A stretch of 64,000 nucleotides of DNA from Xanthomonas pisi DSM 18956. Lineage in GTDB: Bacteria; Pseudomonadota; Gammaproteobacteria; Xanthomonadales; Xanthomonadaceae. The notes beneath the pieces were generated by a model. That model was not told where the DNA came from. It ran no database searches and saw only the letters and a list, made by a program, of their open reading frames with translations. The stretch is from NCBI RefSeq assembly GCF_001010415.1, contig NZ_JPLE01000016.1:90178-154177 (forward strand), read 5' to 3'. Positions 1 through 8,847 of the stretch are shown here, piece after piece. The stretch's first letter is position 1, and each line of letters starts with the position of its first letter. The translations under genes were made by a program, and so were the position numbers.

Positions 1-29
1 GCGCGCGAGCGCGCTCCTACCTTGTCGCC

Positions 30-3000
30 TTACGGCTGCACCACCGTGATCGTTGCCGGGGTAGTGCGACCCACGCCACGCAGCTCCGGCCGATACATGT
101 CTTCCACCAGCGACGGCGGCACGGTGTAGGTGCCCGGCGTCACCGCGCGTACCAGGTAATACACCTGCGCCTTGCTGCCCGACGACAGCGCCAGCGCCGC
201 CACATAACGGTCGTCGCGGAACTCTTCGTGCTTGACGTCGGCGGCACTGGAGCGCTCGCTGATGCCGATGCCGTCCACCACCACGTCGGCCCATTGCTTG
301 GCATCGCCAAGATTGAAATTCTCGATTTCCAGGCCTGCCGGCAAGAGATCGGTGAGCAAGGCATCGGGCATCGATTCGTTGGCGGTAATGGTGACGCGCA
401 CGATCAGCGCCTCGCCTTCCTTCAACGCGCGCGGCGTCCACGGCTTGCCGTCGGTGGTGTACCAGCTGCGCTCCACGCTGAGGTGGCGCGTGTCCGCCTC
501 CGGTGCGGTACGCGGGATGCCGGCCACTTCAATGCTGGCATACATCGGCGCCTCGCCCTGCGGCGCGAACTGCACGCCACGGGCCAGCGCCGCACTGTCG
601 AAGCTGCGTGCGAACACGCGGGCTGGTGCGATCTGCTGCACCTCACCGCCGACCGTCAAACTGCCAGAGACCTGCTTGCCCTGCCCCACCATCAACGCCT
701 TGCCCAGCCGCGCCAGTGCGATCTGCTCCTGCGTGCTCAGCCACAACACACCGCCGGCGCGGCGTGCATCCAGTGCCTGCCCCAGGGCCACCACGCGGGT
801 GTCGTACTCGGGCCTGGACAGTCCGCGCTCGTGCAGCAATGCCATCATCAAGGCATCGTCGCGCACCGCACTGCCGTAATCGCCGAGATAGCGCGGACGC
901 TCGGCGCTGTCCTTGGCAAACCCGGCCTTGATTGCTGCCTCGCCACGCTTGCTATCGCCCTGCAACGACAATGCCGCACCCAGATGCACCAGCGACAGGC
1001 CAGTCAGCGCCTTGCTGCGCTGGTTGTCGTACAGCGCGCGCAGCGTGCCCAGCGGAGCGCGGTTGACGCGTGCCAGCACGTAACCGGACCACGCCTGATT
1101 GGCGAACTTCAGGTTTTCGCGACGGTCCTGCCCATAGAACTCGTTGCCGCCGGACAGCAGGTCTTCGCTCAGGCGATTGAGCGCCTTCTGCAGCACGTTG
1201 TCGGGCACCGCAAAGCCGGCGTCCTTGGCATCGAGCAGGAACTCGGCGATGTACGGCGTCAGGCCCGGATTGACGTAGCCATCGTCGCCCCACATCGAAA
1301 AATGCCCGCTGGCGATCTGCATCGACGCCAGGCGGCCGAACGCGCCTTCCATGCGCTCGCGGCGCGTGGCTGCATCCAGCCCCTTGGTACCCAGCGCCTT
1401 GGCAATGGCCTCGTCGAGCAACAGCGCGGCATACCCCTTGCTGGTGGTCTGCTCGGCGCAGCCGTAAGGGTAGTCAAGCGCGCCCTGCATGGCGCTGGCG
1501 AACGGAATCGGCGGTAGCGGGCTGACCAGCATGCGCGCGGTGACCGAACCGGCCATCAGGCCATCGGCATTGGCGCTGTCCAGGGCGACCGGTGCCAGCG
1601 GGTCGAGCACGCGCGTCTGCGTGCGCAGTACCTGCGGCCAGCCGGCACGTACCGGCAGCTCGTAGTTGCGGTCGGCCTTGAACCCATTGCCGTCCACACG
1701 CACGCGCACCTTGGCCACGCTATAGCCTTCGGTGGCTGTCAGCGGGAAGCTCAGCGTCTGCTTGGCATCGGTGCCCAGCTTGATGCTGCGCGAAGCCTCG
1801 GCAATCGACAGCGGGCCGATGCCGTCCACACGCACGTTGAACTCGCCCGGCTTGCCAGTGAAATTCTGCACGTCCAGCGTCACCGTGCTGCGGTCGCCCG
1901 GCGCCATCACGCGCGGCATGCTGGCTTCGGCCAGGATCGGCGCACGCACGATGGTTTCCATGTCGCGGTTGCCATAACGCGTGTCCGAATACACCAGCGC
2001 CGACACCCGCAAGGTGCCGTTGAAATCCGGCACCGGCAGTTGCACGCGCGCATTGCCACGGGCATCGAGCGTCACCGCCCCGGAGAACAGATCCACGGTC
2101 TGCACGCGCGCGGTCGGGCGCTTGGCCTGCGGCAAGGCTTCCAGCGCCATGTCGCCGCCGAACTTGAGCTTGCCGCTGGCGCCTTCGAAGCTCTCGATCA
2201 CGCGGCCATAGATGTCGTAGGCATCGGTGCCCAGACGACGCTGCGCGAAGAACTGCGCGTTGGCATCGGGCACCGGGAAGCGGGTGATGTTGAGGATGCC
2301 CACGTCCACCGCCGAGATGGTCACGTGCGCCGCCTTGCCGGCCAGCTCGGGCACGCTCACCGTCACCGGCAACGCCTGCTCGGGGCGCATCTGCTTGGGC
2401 GCGGCCAGGCCCACCGCCACGCGTCGCGCCTTGCGGTCCATCGGTACATACGCCACGCCCACCGCGCGCGCCGGGGTGATCTTGCTCGGCGCACTGCCGC
2501 CGCGGAACACCAACGCGGTGACGTAGACACCGTGGCGTTCCCACGCGTCGGTCACCGGAATTTCGAAGCTGCTGCCCGGCTTGACGTCGATGTCCTGCAC
2601 GTACAGCAGCTTGTCGCTTTCCACCAGCAGCACGCCCTTGCCGGCATGCGGCGGGGTCAGCGTGACCTTGAGCGTATCGCCGGCGCGGTAGCCGGTCTTG
2701 TCCAGCGCCAGCTTGACCTTGTCCGGGCGCGCATCCAGGCCGCGGTTTTCGTCGTTCCAGCTCCAGCCGGCACGGAACGGGTAGCGCGTGGTCAGCCCGG
2801 TGGCCGGGTCGAACACGTCCAGGCGGTACTCGCCCCATTCCACCGGGAAATCGAGCTTGGCATTGCCGCTGCCCACATCGAGCGTGCGGGTGTCCTTGTT
2901 CTCGAAGCGGCGGGTGAAGTCGTAGTCCCAATGGTCGTCGGTGTAGTTCCAGTGATAGTCACGCAGCTCGCGCACCAGGGTGGCCTTCAGGCCCTTGGCC

Positions 3001-4952
3001 GGCTGCGGCTTGCCGTCGGCATCCACGCGGGTGAGTTCGAAGCGTGCGTTGCCATTGGCATCGGCGCCATCGGCGTCGTCGAACAACGGACGCACGCCGA
3101 CCAGCGCCTTGGCCGGCCACAGCACGCGCTTGACCGTGCGCGTGACCGTGCGCCCGCCGGTTTCGTAGACGCTGCCGGAGACCACCGCGGCGATCGTGCT
3201 GACCGGCTTGGCTTCGGCCGGCAGCGCGATGTCTTCGCGCAGGATGCCGTCGCTGCCGAACGTGGTATCGATCACGTCCTTGGCTTCGCGCGGCAGTTCC
3301 AAGGTGGGGTCGCCGAAGAACCAGCCCGGCAACGCCTCCAGCGGATGCTGCTCGACGCTCACCGCAAGCTTGGCGGTGAAGCGGTTGCCATCGGCCGGCG
3401 CGCCATACAGATACGCGGCATTGGCGACCAGCGTGAACGGCTGGCCGGCGCTCAAGGTCTTTTGCGCGGCATCCAGATCCAGCTTCATGCGCTCGGGGAG
3501 GAACTCTTCCACGCGCACCGTCATGCCCTGCACGGCATCCTTGCTGGCAGGGTCGGTACGGAACTCCACCTGCCAGCGGCCGGTGGGCGCATCGGCAGGA
3601 ATCTGCTGGGCGAATTCGAAGTAGCCCTGTTGGCCGGGTTGCAGCTTGGTTTCGCGGAAGGTCTTGCCGTCCGGCTGCTTCAGGCGCAGGAACACCGGTT
3701 GCGGCTTGGTGGGCTTGCCATCGTTGTCGCGCAGGATCGCCGAGACGCGCATGGTCTCGCCGGGGCGATACAGATCGCGGCCAGCCCAGGCGAACACATC
3801 GAACCACGCACTCTGGCGACCGGCCACCGCGAACTCGCTCAGGTCCAGCGCCGGTTGGTTGAACGGCAGCAACGAGACATCGGTCTTGCTGCGCGCCACC
3901 AGCACGTGGCCGGCATCAAGCGTGTAGTTGAGCAGCGCATTGCCGTTGCCGTCGGTGGCGCCCTTGAGGAACAGCTCGCCCTTGGCATCGAGGATGCGCA
4001 CTTCCACGTTCTTGATCGGCTCGCCGCTCTGCAGCGAGGCGGTGTGCACGAACAGCTTGTCCTTGTAGGCGCGCGTGTGCAGGCCGATGTCGCTGACGGT
4101 GAAGAACGCGGTCTCCTGCTCGCTCTCGAAACTACCGGCGCGCTTCATCACCGCAAAATACAGGCCAGGCTCCTGCAGTTCCTTGATGTCCTGCGTCGGC
4201 AGGTAGGTCAGCACGCGCTCGTTCTGCTTGCCGCCCAGGATGAAACGGTTGACGTACACCGGGTCGGCCAGCTTGGACAGCGGTTGTTTGCCGCTGTATT
4301 CGCTCTCGAGCTCCCAACTGCCGCGACGGCCGCCGCGCTGGAACTGCTGGAAGAACGCCGGCAGCGACTTCTCGCGCACGCGCAGGAACTCCACGTCCAC
4401 TTCCGGCACATTGACCGACACCACCGGCAGGCCGCGGCTTTCGCGCGCCGGCAGCACGCTGCCTTGCGAAGCGAACCCGACCACCGGCTTGAGCGCGCCG
4501 GTGTAGACCTTCTGTTTGAACGGCTTGCCCAGGCGGCTGCCATCGGCGGCCAGCAGGTTGGCGTCGACCAGCACGGTGTAGTCCTTGGCCGCTTCCACAT
4601 ACGGGTAGCGCAGCGTCTTGCCGTCATCGGACAGCGACCAGCTGCTGTCGCCGGTGCCGACCTTTTCTTCGAAACGCACCAGCGCATCGAAATCCTGCGT
4701 CCCCACCAGCGGACGCGAAAATTCCAGCGCCAGCGACAAACCGTCGCCGGTCTGGTCGGGATAGGCACGCACCAACCCGAATCCGGTGATGGCCTGCTTG
4801 TCGGCCTTGATCGCCTCGCCGCTGGCGACAGGCAGCTGCCCGCTTTCGTTGCGTTTGCAGGCCACCGCGCCGATCGCCACGACCAGCAGCACCACCCACA
4901 GCAGCATGCGCCGCGTACCACGCCAGTTCGTCCCTGATTGCTGCCTGTCCAT
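30..4952 (-). CDS. Alpha-2-macroglobulin-like lipoprotein (YfhM/ECAM type)
   Basis: 1640 aa, the usual size of bacterial alpha-2-macroglobulins. These are periplasmic lipoproteins thought to trap attacking proteases by a covalent thioester. A membrane segment at residues 17-31 ends in a lipobox with Cys32 as the lipidation site (GAVAC). The N-terminal half holds repeated beta-sandwich macroglobulin (MG) domains. The thioester signature GCAEQ places the reactive Cys at about residue 1165, followed by the alpha/alpha toroid and the receptor-binding-like C-terminal domain ending near TITVVQP. The thioester is intact, which argues for the trapping (YfhM) subtype rather than the thioester-less MagD subtype. 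The partner gene pbpC, often adjacent, would lie outside the window. Family assignment is firm; the anti-protease role is family knowledge. Confidence 0.95.
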   Translation of the reverse strand: MDRQQSGTNWRGTRRMLLWVVLLVVAIGAVACKRNESGQLPVASGEAIKADKQAITGFGLVRAYPDQTGDGLSLALEFSRPLVGTQDFDALVRFEEKVGTGDSSWSLSDDGKTLRYPYVEAAKDYTVLVDANLLAADGSRLGKPFKQKVYTGALKPVVGFASQGSVLPARESRGLPVVSVNVPEVDVEFLRVREKSLPAFFQQFQRGGRRGSWELESEYSGKQPLSKLADPVYVNRFILGGKQNERVLTYLPTQDIKELQEPGLYFAVMKRAGSFESEQETAFFTVSDIGLHTRAYKDKLFVHTASLQSGEPIKNVEVRILDAKGELFLKGATDGNGNALLNYTLDAGHVLVARSKTDVSLLPFNQPALDLSEFAVAGRQSAWFDVFAWAGRDLYRPGETMRVSAILRDNDGKPTKPQPVFLRLKQPDGKTFRETKLQPGQQGYFEFAQQIPADAPTGRWQVEFRTDPASKDAVQGMTVRVEEFLPERMKLDLDAAQKTLSAGQPFTLVANAAYLYGAPADGNRFTAKLAVSVEQHPLEALPGWFFGDPTLELPREAKDVIDTTFGSDGILREDIALPAEAKPVSTIAAVVSGSVYETGGRTVTRTVKRVLWPAKALVGVRPLFDDADGADANGNARFELTRVDADGKPQPAKGLKATLVRELRDYHWNYTDDHWDYDFTRRFENKDTRTLDVGSGNAKLDFPVEWGEYRLDVFDPATGLTTRYPFRAGWSWNDENRGLDARPDKVKLALDKTGYRAGDTLKVTLTPPHAGKGVLLVESDKLLYVQDIDVKPGSSFEIPVTDAWERHGVYVTALVFRGGSAPSKITPARAVGVAYVPMDRKARRVAVGLAAPKQMRPEQALPVTVSVPELAGKAAHVTISAVDVGILNITRFPVPDANAQFFAQRRLGTDAYDIYGRVIESFEGASGKLKFGGDMALEALPQAKRPTARVQTVDLFSGAVTLDARGNARVQLPVPDFNGTLRVSALVYSDTRYGNRDMETIVRAPILAEASMPRVMAPGDRSTVTLDVQNFTGKPGEFNVRVDGIGPLSIAEASRSIKLGTDAKQTLSFPLTATEGYSVAKVRVRVDGNGFKADRNYELPVRAGWPQVLRTQTRVLDPLAPVALDSANADGLMAGSVTARMLVSPLPPIPFASAMQGALDYPYGCAEQTTSKGYAALLLDEAIAKALGTKGLDAATRRERMEGAFGRLASMQIASGHFSMWGDDGYVNPGLTPYIAEFLLDAKDAGFAVPDNVLQKALNRLSEDLLSGGNEFYGQDRRENLKFANQAWSGYVLARVNRAPLGTLRALYDNQRSKALTGLSLVHLGAALSLQGDSKRGEAAIKAGFAKDSAERPRYLGDYGSAVRDDALMMALLHERGLSRPEYDTRVVALGQALDARRAGGVLWLSTQEQIALARLGKALMVGQGKQVSGSLTVGGEVQQIAPARVFARSFDSAALARGVQFAPQGEAPMYASIEVAGIPRTAPEADTRHLSVERSWYTTDGKPWTPRALKEGEALIVRVTITANESMPDALLTDLLPAGLEIENFNLGDAKQWADVVVDGIGISERSSAADVKHEEFRDDRYVAALALSSGSKAQVYYLVRAVTPGTYTVPPSLVEDMYRPELRGVGRTTPATITVVQP

Positions 4953-5025
4953 TCGCGCTATCCCATGACTGAGACGGCCAGTATAGCGGCGCGCATCCTG
5001 CGGAGACCGCGCACGCCAGCCCCGC

Positions 5026-5266
5026 CCTCATCGGCGCTGCGCGCCACCTTCTCCCGCTTGCGGGAGAAGGCAAGAGCGATGCTGCGCCCACCTCCACGCT
5101 GCCAGCGCTGTCTTCCCGCCTGCCAATGCCGCCCTCTCCCCCGCTTGCCAATGCCGCCTTCCCCCGCCTGCGGGGGAAGGTGCCCTAAGGGCGGATGGGG
5201 GCATTTCAAACTAACCCACCCTCATCCCGCGCTGCGCGCCACCTTCTCCCGCTTGCGGGAGAAGGC
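5026..5266. repeat. Cluster of three dispersed palindromic repeats
   Basis: Most of the 343-base spacer between the alpha-2-macroglobulin gene and the nucleoside hydrolase gene is made of three copies of one element. Each is centred on a near-perfect palindrome, CCTTCTCCCGC-tt-GCGGGAGAAGG or a close variant, at 5047-5070, 5157-5180 and 5242-5265. Copies 1 and 3 are direct repeats that share the upstream words CCCTCATC and GCTGCGCGCCA. Copy 2 is inverted and carries the tail GGTGCCCTAAGGGCGGATG. A fourth copy with the same tail lies at 14515. No gene is seen in this spacer. Confidence 0.85.
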
Positions 5267-5295
5267 TGTCCAGGAAACGCCTTCTACAAGCTCGC

Positions 5296-6300
5296 TCAGC
5301 GCAGCAGTTGCTGCATGTACAACGCCGTCCATGCCGGCTTGTCCACGCGCAGGCAGGCCTGCACGTTCGGCGTGCCCGGCCCCTCGCGCGTATAACCCTG
5401 CGCATCGACGTCCAGATGCAACGGCGTGGTCGGACACAGTGCGGGACGCAGCAGCCAGGCCACCGGCACGGCATCGAACAAGGTGGGTGTTGCACTGGCC
5501 CAGGGCTGGTCGGTATTGCGCCACTGGTAGTAGAGCTGGGTGAGTGCGTCGGTCAGGCCGTCGCCGTGCGCAAACAGTGCGACGCGCTCGGGCTCTTCCA
5601 GGCTGAGCTGGGTGGCATCCAGCGGCAGCAGCACGATCGGCACACCGGCCGCAAACACGCGCTGCGCGGCAGCCACATCGGACACGATGTTGTACTCGGC
5701 AGCCGGCGCGCTGGCCGGCCGATACGCAGACTTGCCGTAGCCCACCCGCACCGACCCACCCATCGCCACGATACGCTTGAGCTTGGCGAAACCGGCCGGG
5801 TCGCGCTGCTGCGCCAGTGCGGCATCGGTCATCGGGCCCAGCACCAGCAAGGTCACCTCGCCCGGGTGGCGATGCGCCTGCTGCAGGATCATCGCCGCCG
5901 CATCGGGCAAGCCGCTCGGCAGCTGCCCTTTCGCGGCCCAGCGCGCCTGGCTGAAGGGAATCGTGCTGGTAGTGCGCTTGCCTACTGCCAACGCAATGTC
6001 GCTGCGCCCTGCCTGTTGCAACAGACGCTGCAACAGTTGCACACGCAGACTGGTGTCGCCCCAGGCCGATGCGATGCCCAGCACACGCAGTTGCGGGCTA
6101 CGCAGCAGCAACCCGAGCGCAAACGCATCGTCGATGTCGTCGCCGATATCGGTGGAGACCACCAGCAACTCGGTCGATGCAGGTGTCGGTGCACCTGTCT
6201 GCGCGCCGCCCGCGATGGGCGTGGGTGCCTGTGCGTAGCCCATGGCGGAGATGCACGACAACACCACCATCAACCCGATCCTGTGCCATGTTCGTTGCAT
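5296..6300 (-). CDS. Exported nucleoside hydrolase (inosine-uridine preferring family)
   Basis: 334 aa from the ATG at 6300, which is preceded by a GGCAGGAGC ribosome-binding site. A longer in-frame extension to 6546 runs back through the terminator hairpin and is rejected. Residues 1-22 form a signal peptide ending around MGYAQA, so the enzyme is probably periplasmic. The N-terminal motif STDIGDDIDDAFAL is the calcium-binding Asp cluster of nucleoside hydrolases, which cleave the N-glycosidic bond of ribonucleosides to release base and ribose. A later LLVLGPMTDAAL segment also fits the family. It lies downstream of a TonB-dependent receptor on the same strand, which hints at uptake and scavenging of nucleosides, although a terminator lies between the two. 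Substrate preference cannot be read from the sequence. Confidence 0.88.
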   Translation of the reverse strand: MQRTWHRIGLMVVLSCISAMGYAQAPTPIAGGAQTGAPTPASTELLVVSTDIGDDIDDAFALGLLLRSPQLRVLGIASAWGDTSLRVQLLQRLLQQAGRSDIALAVGKRTTSTIPFSQARWAAKGQLPSGLPDAAAMILQQAHRHPGEVTLLVLGPMTDAALAQQRDPAGFAKLKRIVAMGGSVRVGYGKSAYRPASAPAAEYNIVSDVAAAQRVFAAGVPIVLLPLDATQLSLEEPERVALFAHGDGLTDALTQLYYQWRNTDQPWASATPTLFDAVPVAWLLRPALCPTTPLHLDVDAQGYTREGPGTPNVQACLRVDKPAWTALYMQQLLR

Positions 6301-6320
6301 GTCGCTGCTCCTGCCGCCAT

Positions 6321-6349
6321 AAAAAAACCGCCGGCATGATAGCCGGCGG
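6321..6349 (-). terminator. Rho-independent terminator of the TonB-dependent receptor gene
   Basis: Perfect 8-bp stem CCGCCGGC/GCCGGCGG (6328-6335 with 6342-6349) around a 6-base loop. On the minus strand it is followed by a run of seven T (6321-6327). It lies 28 bases past the receptor stop codon and 21 bases before the nucleoside hydrolase start, so the hydrolase either depends on read-through or has a promoter overlapping this hairpin. Confidence 0.85.
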
Positions 6350-6376
6350 TTCGATACCGCTACATCACGACACCGA

Positions 6377-8593
6377 TCAGAAATTGGCGCGGAACTGCGC
6401 GCCCACGATGCGCGGGTCGTTGATGAAGCCGGTGAGATTGTTGAAGTCGATCGCACCGGTGACGCGAATCTGGTTGGTGCAGTTGCGGCAGAACACCGAC
6501 AGCTCGTATGCACCGGCGCCCCAGTTGTAGCCGATCTTGGCACCACCTTCGACCAGCGGCTGGCCGGTGAATTCCTTGGAGTCGTACAGGAAGAAGTTCA
6601 CTTCGCTGCGGTAGGACCAGTCGGTGTAGAAGAACAGCTCGCCATCGTTGCCCATCGGGATGCCATAACGCAGCGTGGCGTTGGCCATCCACTTGGATGC
6701 CTGCGGCAGGTCGTTACCGTCGATCAGCGCGCGGCCGGCCGCATTGAGCGGGTCGGTCACGGTGCAGGTGCGGCACACGCCTACCGACAGGGCCGGGTCG
6801 TCGATGCGGGTCCAGTTGTAGGCGCCGCCGGCGGTGACGCGCAGGTTCTGGGTCAGCAGCGCTTCGAAATCGAACTCGGCGCCGCGTGCCTTGGTCTTGT
6901 CGGCGTTGAGCAGACGCACGTCGTTGGAGGTGCCGCCCACCGCAGTGAGCTGTTGATTCTTGACCCGGAAATCGTAGATGTCGAAGCTCAGGCGCGCGCG
7001 GTTGTCGAACAGGTCCGACTTGATGCCGACCTCGAACGAATCCACGGTCTCCGGCTCGGCCACGGTCAGCGGCGCAGTGCCCGAGGGCACGCCGAAGCTG
7101 GCGCCGCGGAAGCCGCGTGCGGCACGCGCATACACGTTGACATCGTCGTTGATGGAGAACGTGGCCGCCAGATCGCCAGTGACCTTGGAGTTGTCGGTCT
7201 CGCCACTGGACGGCTGGACCAGGGTGACGCGGTCCAGCGCCAGCACGTCGAAGGTCTTCTTGTCGTAGGTGTAGCGGATGCCGGCGCGCAGGTTCAGGCG
7301 GTCGGTCGCCGCGTAGTTCAACGAACCGAACGCCGCCCACGAGGTATTGCGCTGGCGGGTCAGCTGGTAGCTGGCCAGGTCGCCGCCGCTGAAGGTGTTG
7401 TAGGTGTAGTTTTCGCCTTCCACATCGTCGTGGAAGTAGTACAGGCCGGCTTGCCAGTTGAGCGGGCCTTCGTACTGCGATTCGGCCCGCACTTCCTGGC
7501 TGTATTGGTCCAGGCTCTTGATGCCGCCGGCGGTTTCCACCGGGAACGGAATCGCGCCCGGACCGGACGGCGGTGCGAACACCGCGCCGAAGCCGCCGTC
7601 GATGTCGCCACGGCTGTAGTACTTGCCGATGCCCTCATACGCGGTGATCGAGTGCAGCGCGATGTCGCCCAGGTCCCAGGTCAGATTGGCGCTGCCGCCA
7701 TAGGTCTGCAGTTCCTGGGTGTTGGCGCCGTCGATAAAGGATTTTTCGGCCTCGAAGCCATCCACCAGCTGGTTGGTACCGGGCCGGATGATGTTGGCGC
7801 GGAACAGGCGCGCGGTGCCGTCCAGATGGCGCGCGTGCGCATTGAACAAGGCGCTGAAATCGTCGCTGGCCTGGTACAGCAACTGCAGGCGCACCGCCGA
7901 GTCGGTATAGCCTTCCAGATCGCGGCCGTCGCGGTTTTCCACCCAGTCGTCGCGGCGCTGGCCCAGCGTGGACAGACGCGCCGCCCAATGCTCGCCCATG
8001 GCGATGCTCAGGCCGCTTTCCAGGGTCATGGTGCCGTAGGTGCCATAGGACAGGCTCGCGTAGCCGTCATTGGCGCCGATGGTCGGCTTGACCGAGTTGA
8101 ACTTGACTACGCCGGCCGGGGTATTGCGGCCGAATAGCGTGCCCTGCGGGCCGCGCAGCACTTCCAGGCCTTCCAGATCGAAGATCGGGAAGCCCTTCAG
8201 GAACGCGTTTTCCTGCACCACGTCGTCATAGATCAACGACACCGGCTGCGAGGCATAGGTATTGAAGTCGGTGTTGCCGTAACCGCGGATATACACGCGC
8301 GGGAACACACGGCCGTTGGAGGATTCGATATTGAGGCTGGGCGCCTTGCCGGCCAGCACGCGGATGTCCGAGCCGCTGGTGGAAATGGCGTCCAGAAATT
8401 CCGGGCGCAACACGCTGGCAGACACCGGCACATCCTTGGAATCTTCCGAGCGACGCTCGACCGTGACCTTGACCGCATCCAGACGCACGACACCGTCATC
8501 GCCAGAGGCCTGCTGTGCAGCAGCGTGGAACGGGAGAAGCGAAACGACGGCAACGGCAAGCGCGCTGATCTTGAGCGACCGGCTGGCTGACAT
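6377..8593 (-). CDS. TonB-dependent outer-membrane receptor
   Basis: 738 aa. A signal peptide at residues 1-26 ends in AAAQ. A plug domain follows, with PRVYIRGYGNTDFN and the typical LEGLEVLRGPQGTLFGRNT motif near residues 145-165. A 22-strand barrel runs to the C-terminus, which ends on Phe (AQFRANF) as outer-membrane barrels do. The receptor imports scarce substrates across the outer membrane using TonB-ExbBD energy. There is no N-terminal signalling (STN) domain, so it does not itself drive a FecR/sigma system. The barrel sequence resembles the broad 'TonB-dependent receptor, pesticin/FyuA-like' group; the ligand is unknown. The following gene encodes a nucleoside hydrolase, so nucleosides are one guess. 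Confidence 0.92.
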   Translation of the reverse strand: MSASRSLKISALAVAVVSLLPFHAAAQQASGDDGVVRLDAVKVTVERRSEDSKDVPVSASVLRPEFLDAISTSGSDIRVLAGKAPSLNIESSNGRVFPRVYIRGYGNTDFNTYASQPVSLIYDDVVQENAFLKGFPIFDLEGLEVLRGPQGTLFGRNTPAGVVKFNSVKPTIGANDGYASLSYGTYGTMTLESGLSIAMGEHWAARLSTLGQRRDDWVENRDGRDLEGYTDSAVRLQLLYQASDDFSALFNAHARHLDGTARLFRANIIRPGTNQLVDGFEAEKSFIDGANTQELQTYGGSANLTWDLGDIALHSITAYEGIGKYYSRGDIDGGFGAVFAPPSGPGAIPFPVETAGGIKSLDQYSQEVRAESQYEGPLNWQAGLYYFHDDVEGENYTYNTFSGGDLASYQLTRQRNTSWAAFGSLNYAATDRLNLRAGIRYTYDKKTFDVLALDRVTLVQPSSGETDNSKVTGDLAATFSINDDVNVYARAARGFRGASFGVPSGTAPLTVAEPETVDSFEVGIKSDLFDNRARLSFDIYDFRVKNQQLTAVGGTSNDVRLLNADKTKARGAEFDFEALLTQNLRVTAGGAYNWTRIDDPALSVGVCRTCTVTDPLNAAGRALIDGNDLPQASKWMANATLRYGIPMGNDGELFFYTDWSYRSEVNFFLYDSKEFTGQPLVEGGAKIGYNWGAGAYELSVFCRNCTNQIRVTGAIDFNNLTGFINDPRIVGAQFRANF

Positions 8594-8691
8594 GGGAAGA
8601 CTCCGAATTCTGGTGGCGGGGCGGCTGCCTGGCCTGCATGCCGCGGTGCAACAGAATTAACACGATTTACACAAATATGGCAGAGCGCGTG

Positions 8692-8705
8692 CGAAAAAGT
8701 TTTCG
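8692..8705. promoter_or_regulatory. Short palindrome upstream of the TonB-dependent receptor
   Basis: In the 254-base spacer between prpF and the receptor gene, CGAAAA-AG-TTTTCG forms a perfect inverted repeat about 100 bases upstream of the receptor start. The surrounding 8650-8735 stretch is AT-rich against its neighbours, as expected for a promoter region. This could be an operator, but no known factor is assigned and the repeat is short. Confidence 0.25.
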
Positions 8706-8847
8706 GAATTCGCAAGAGCGTTCTAATTAATGCAACAGGGCCATGCAATTTGTGCGCTGGAGCCCCGCCGGTCTCAGCGACGCGCCACGGCAATCTCATC
8801 CTCGAATCGGCGTGCAGACGCCAAGCGCGCCTGTTTCGCTGCGTCGA

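Noticed and set aside
2040-4937. 965-codon open frame on the + strand opposite the alpha-2-macroglobulin gene
   Set aside because: Low-complexity His/Arg/Gln/Ala composition typical of the antisense frame of a GC-rich gene; the minus-strand protein has clear domains.
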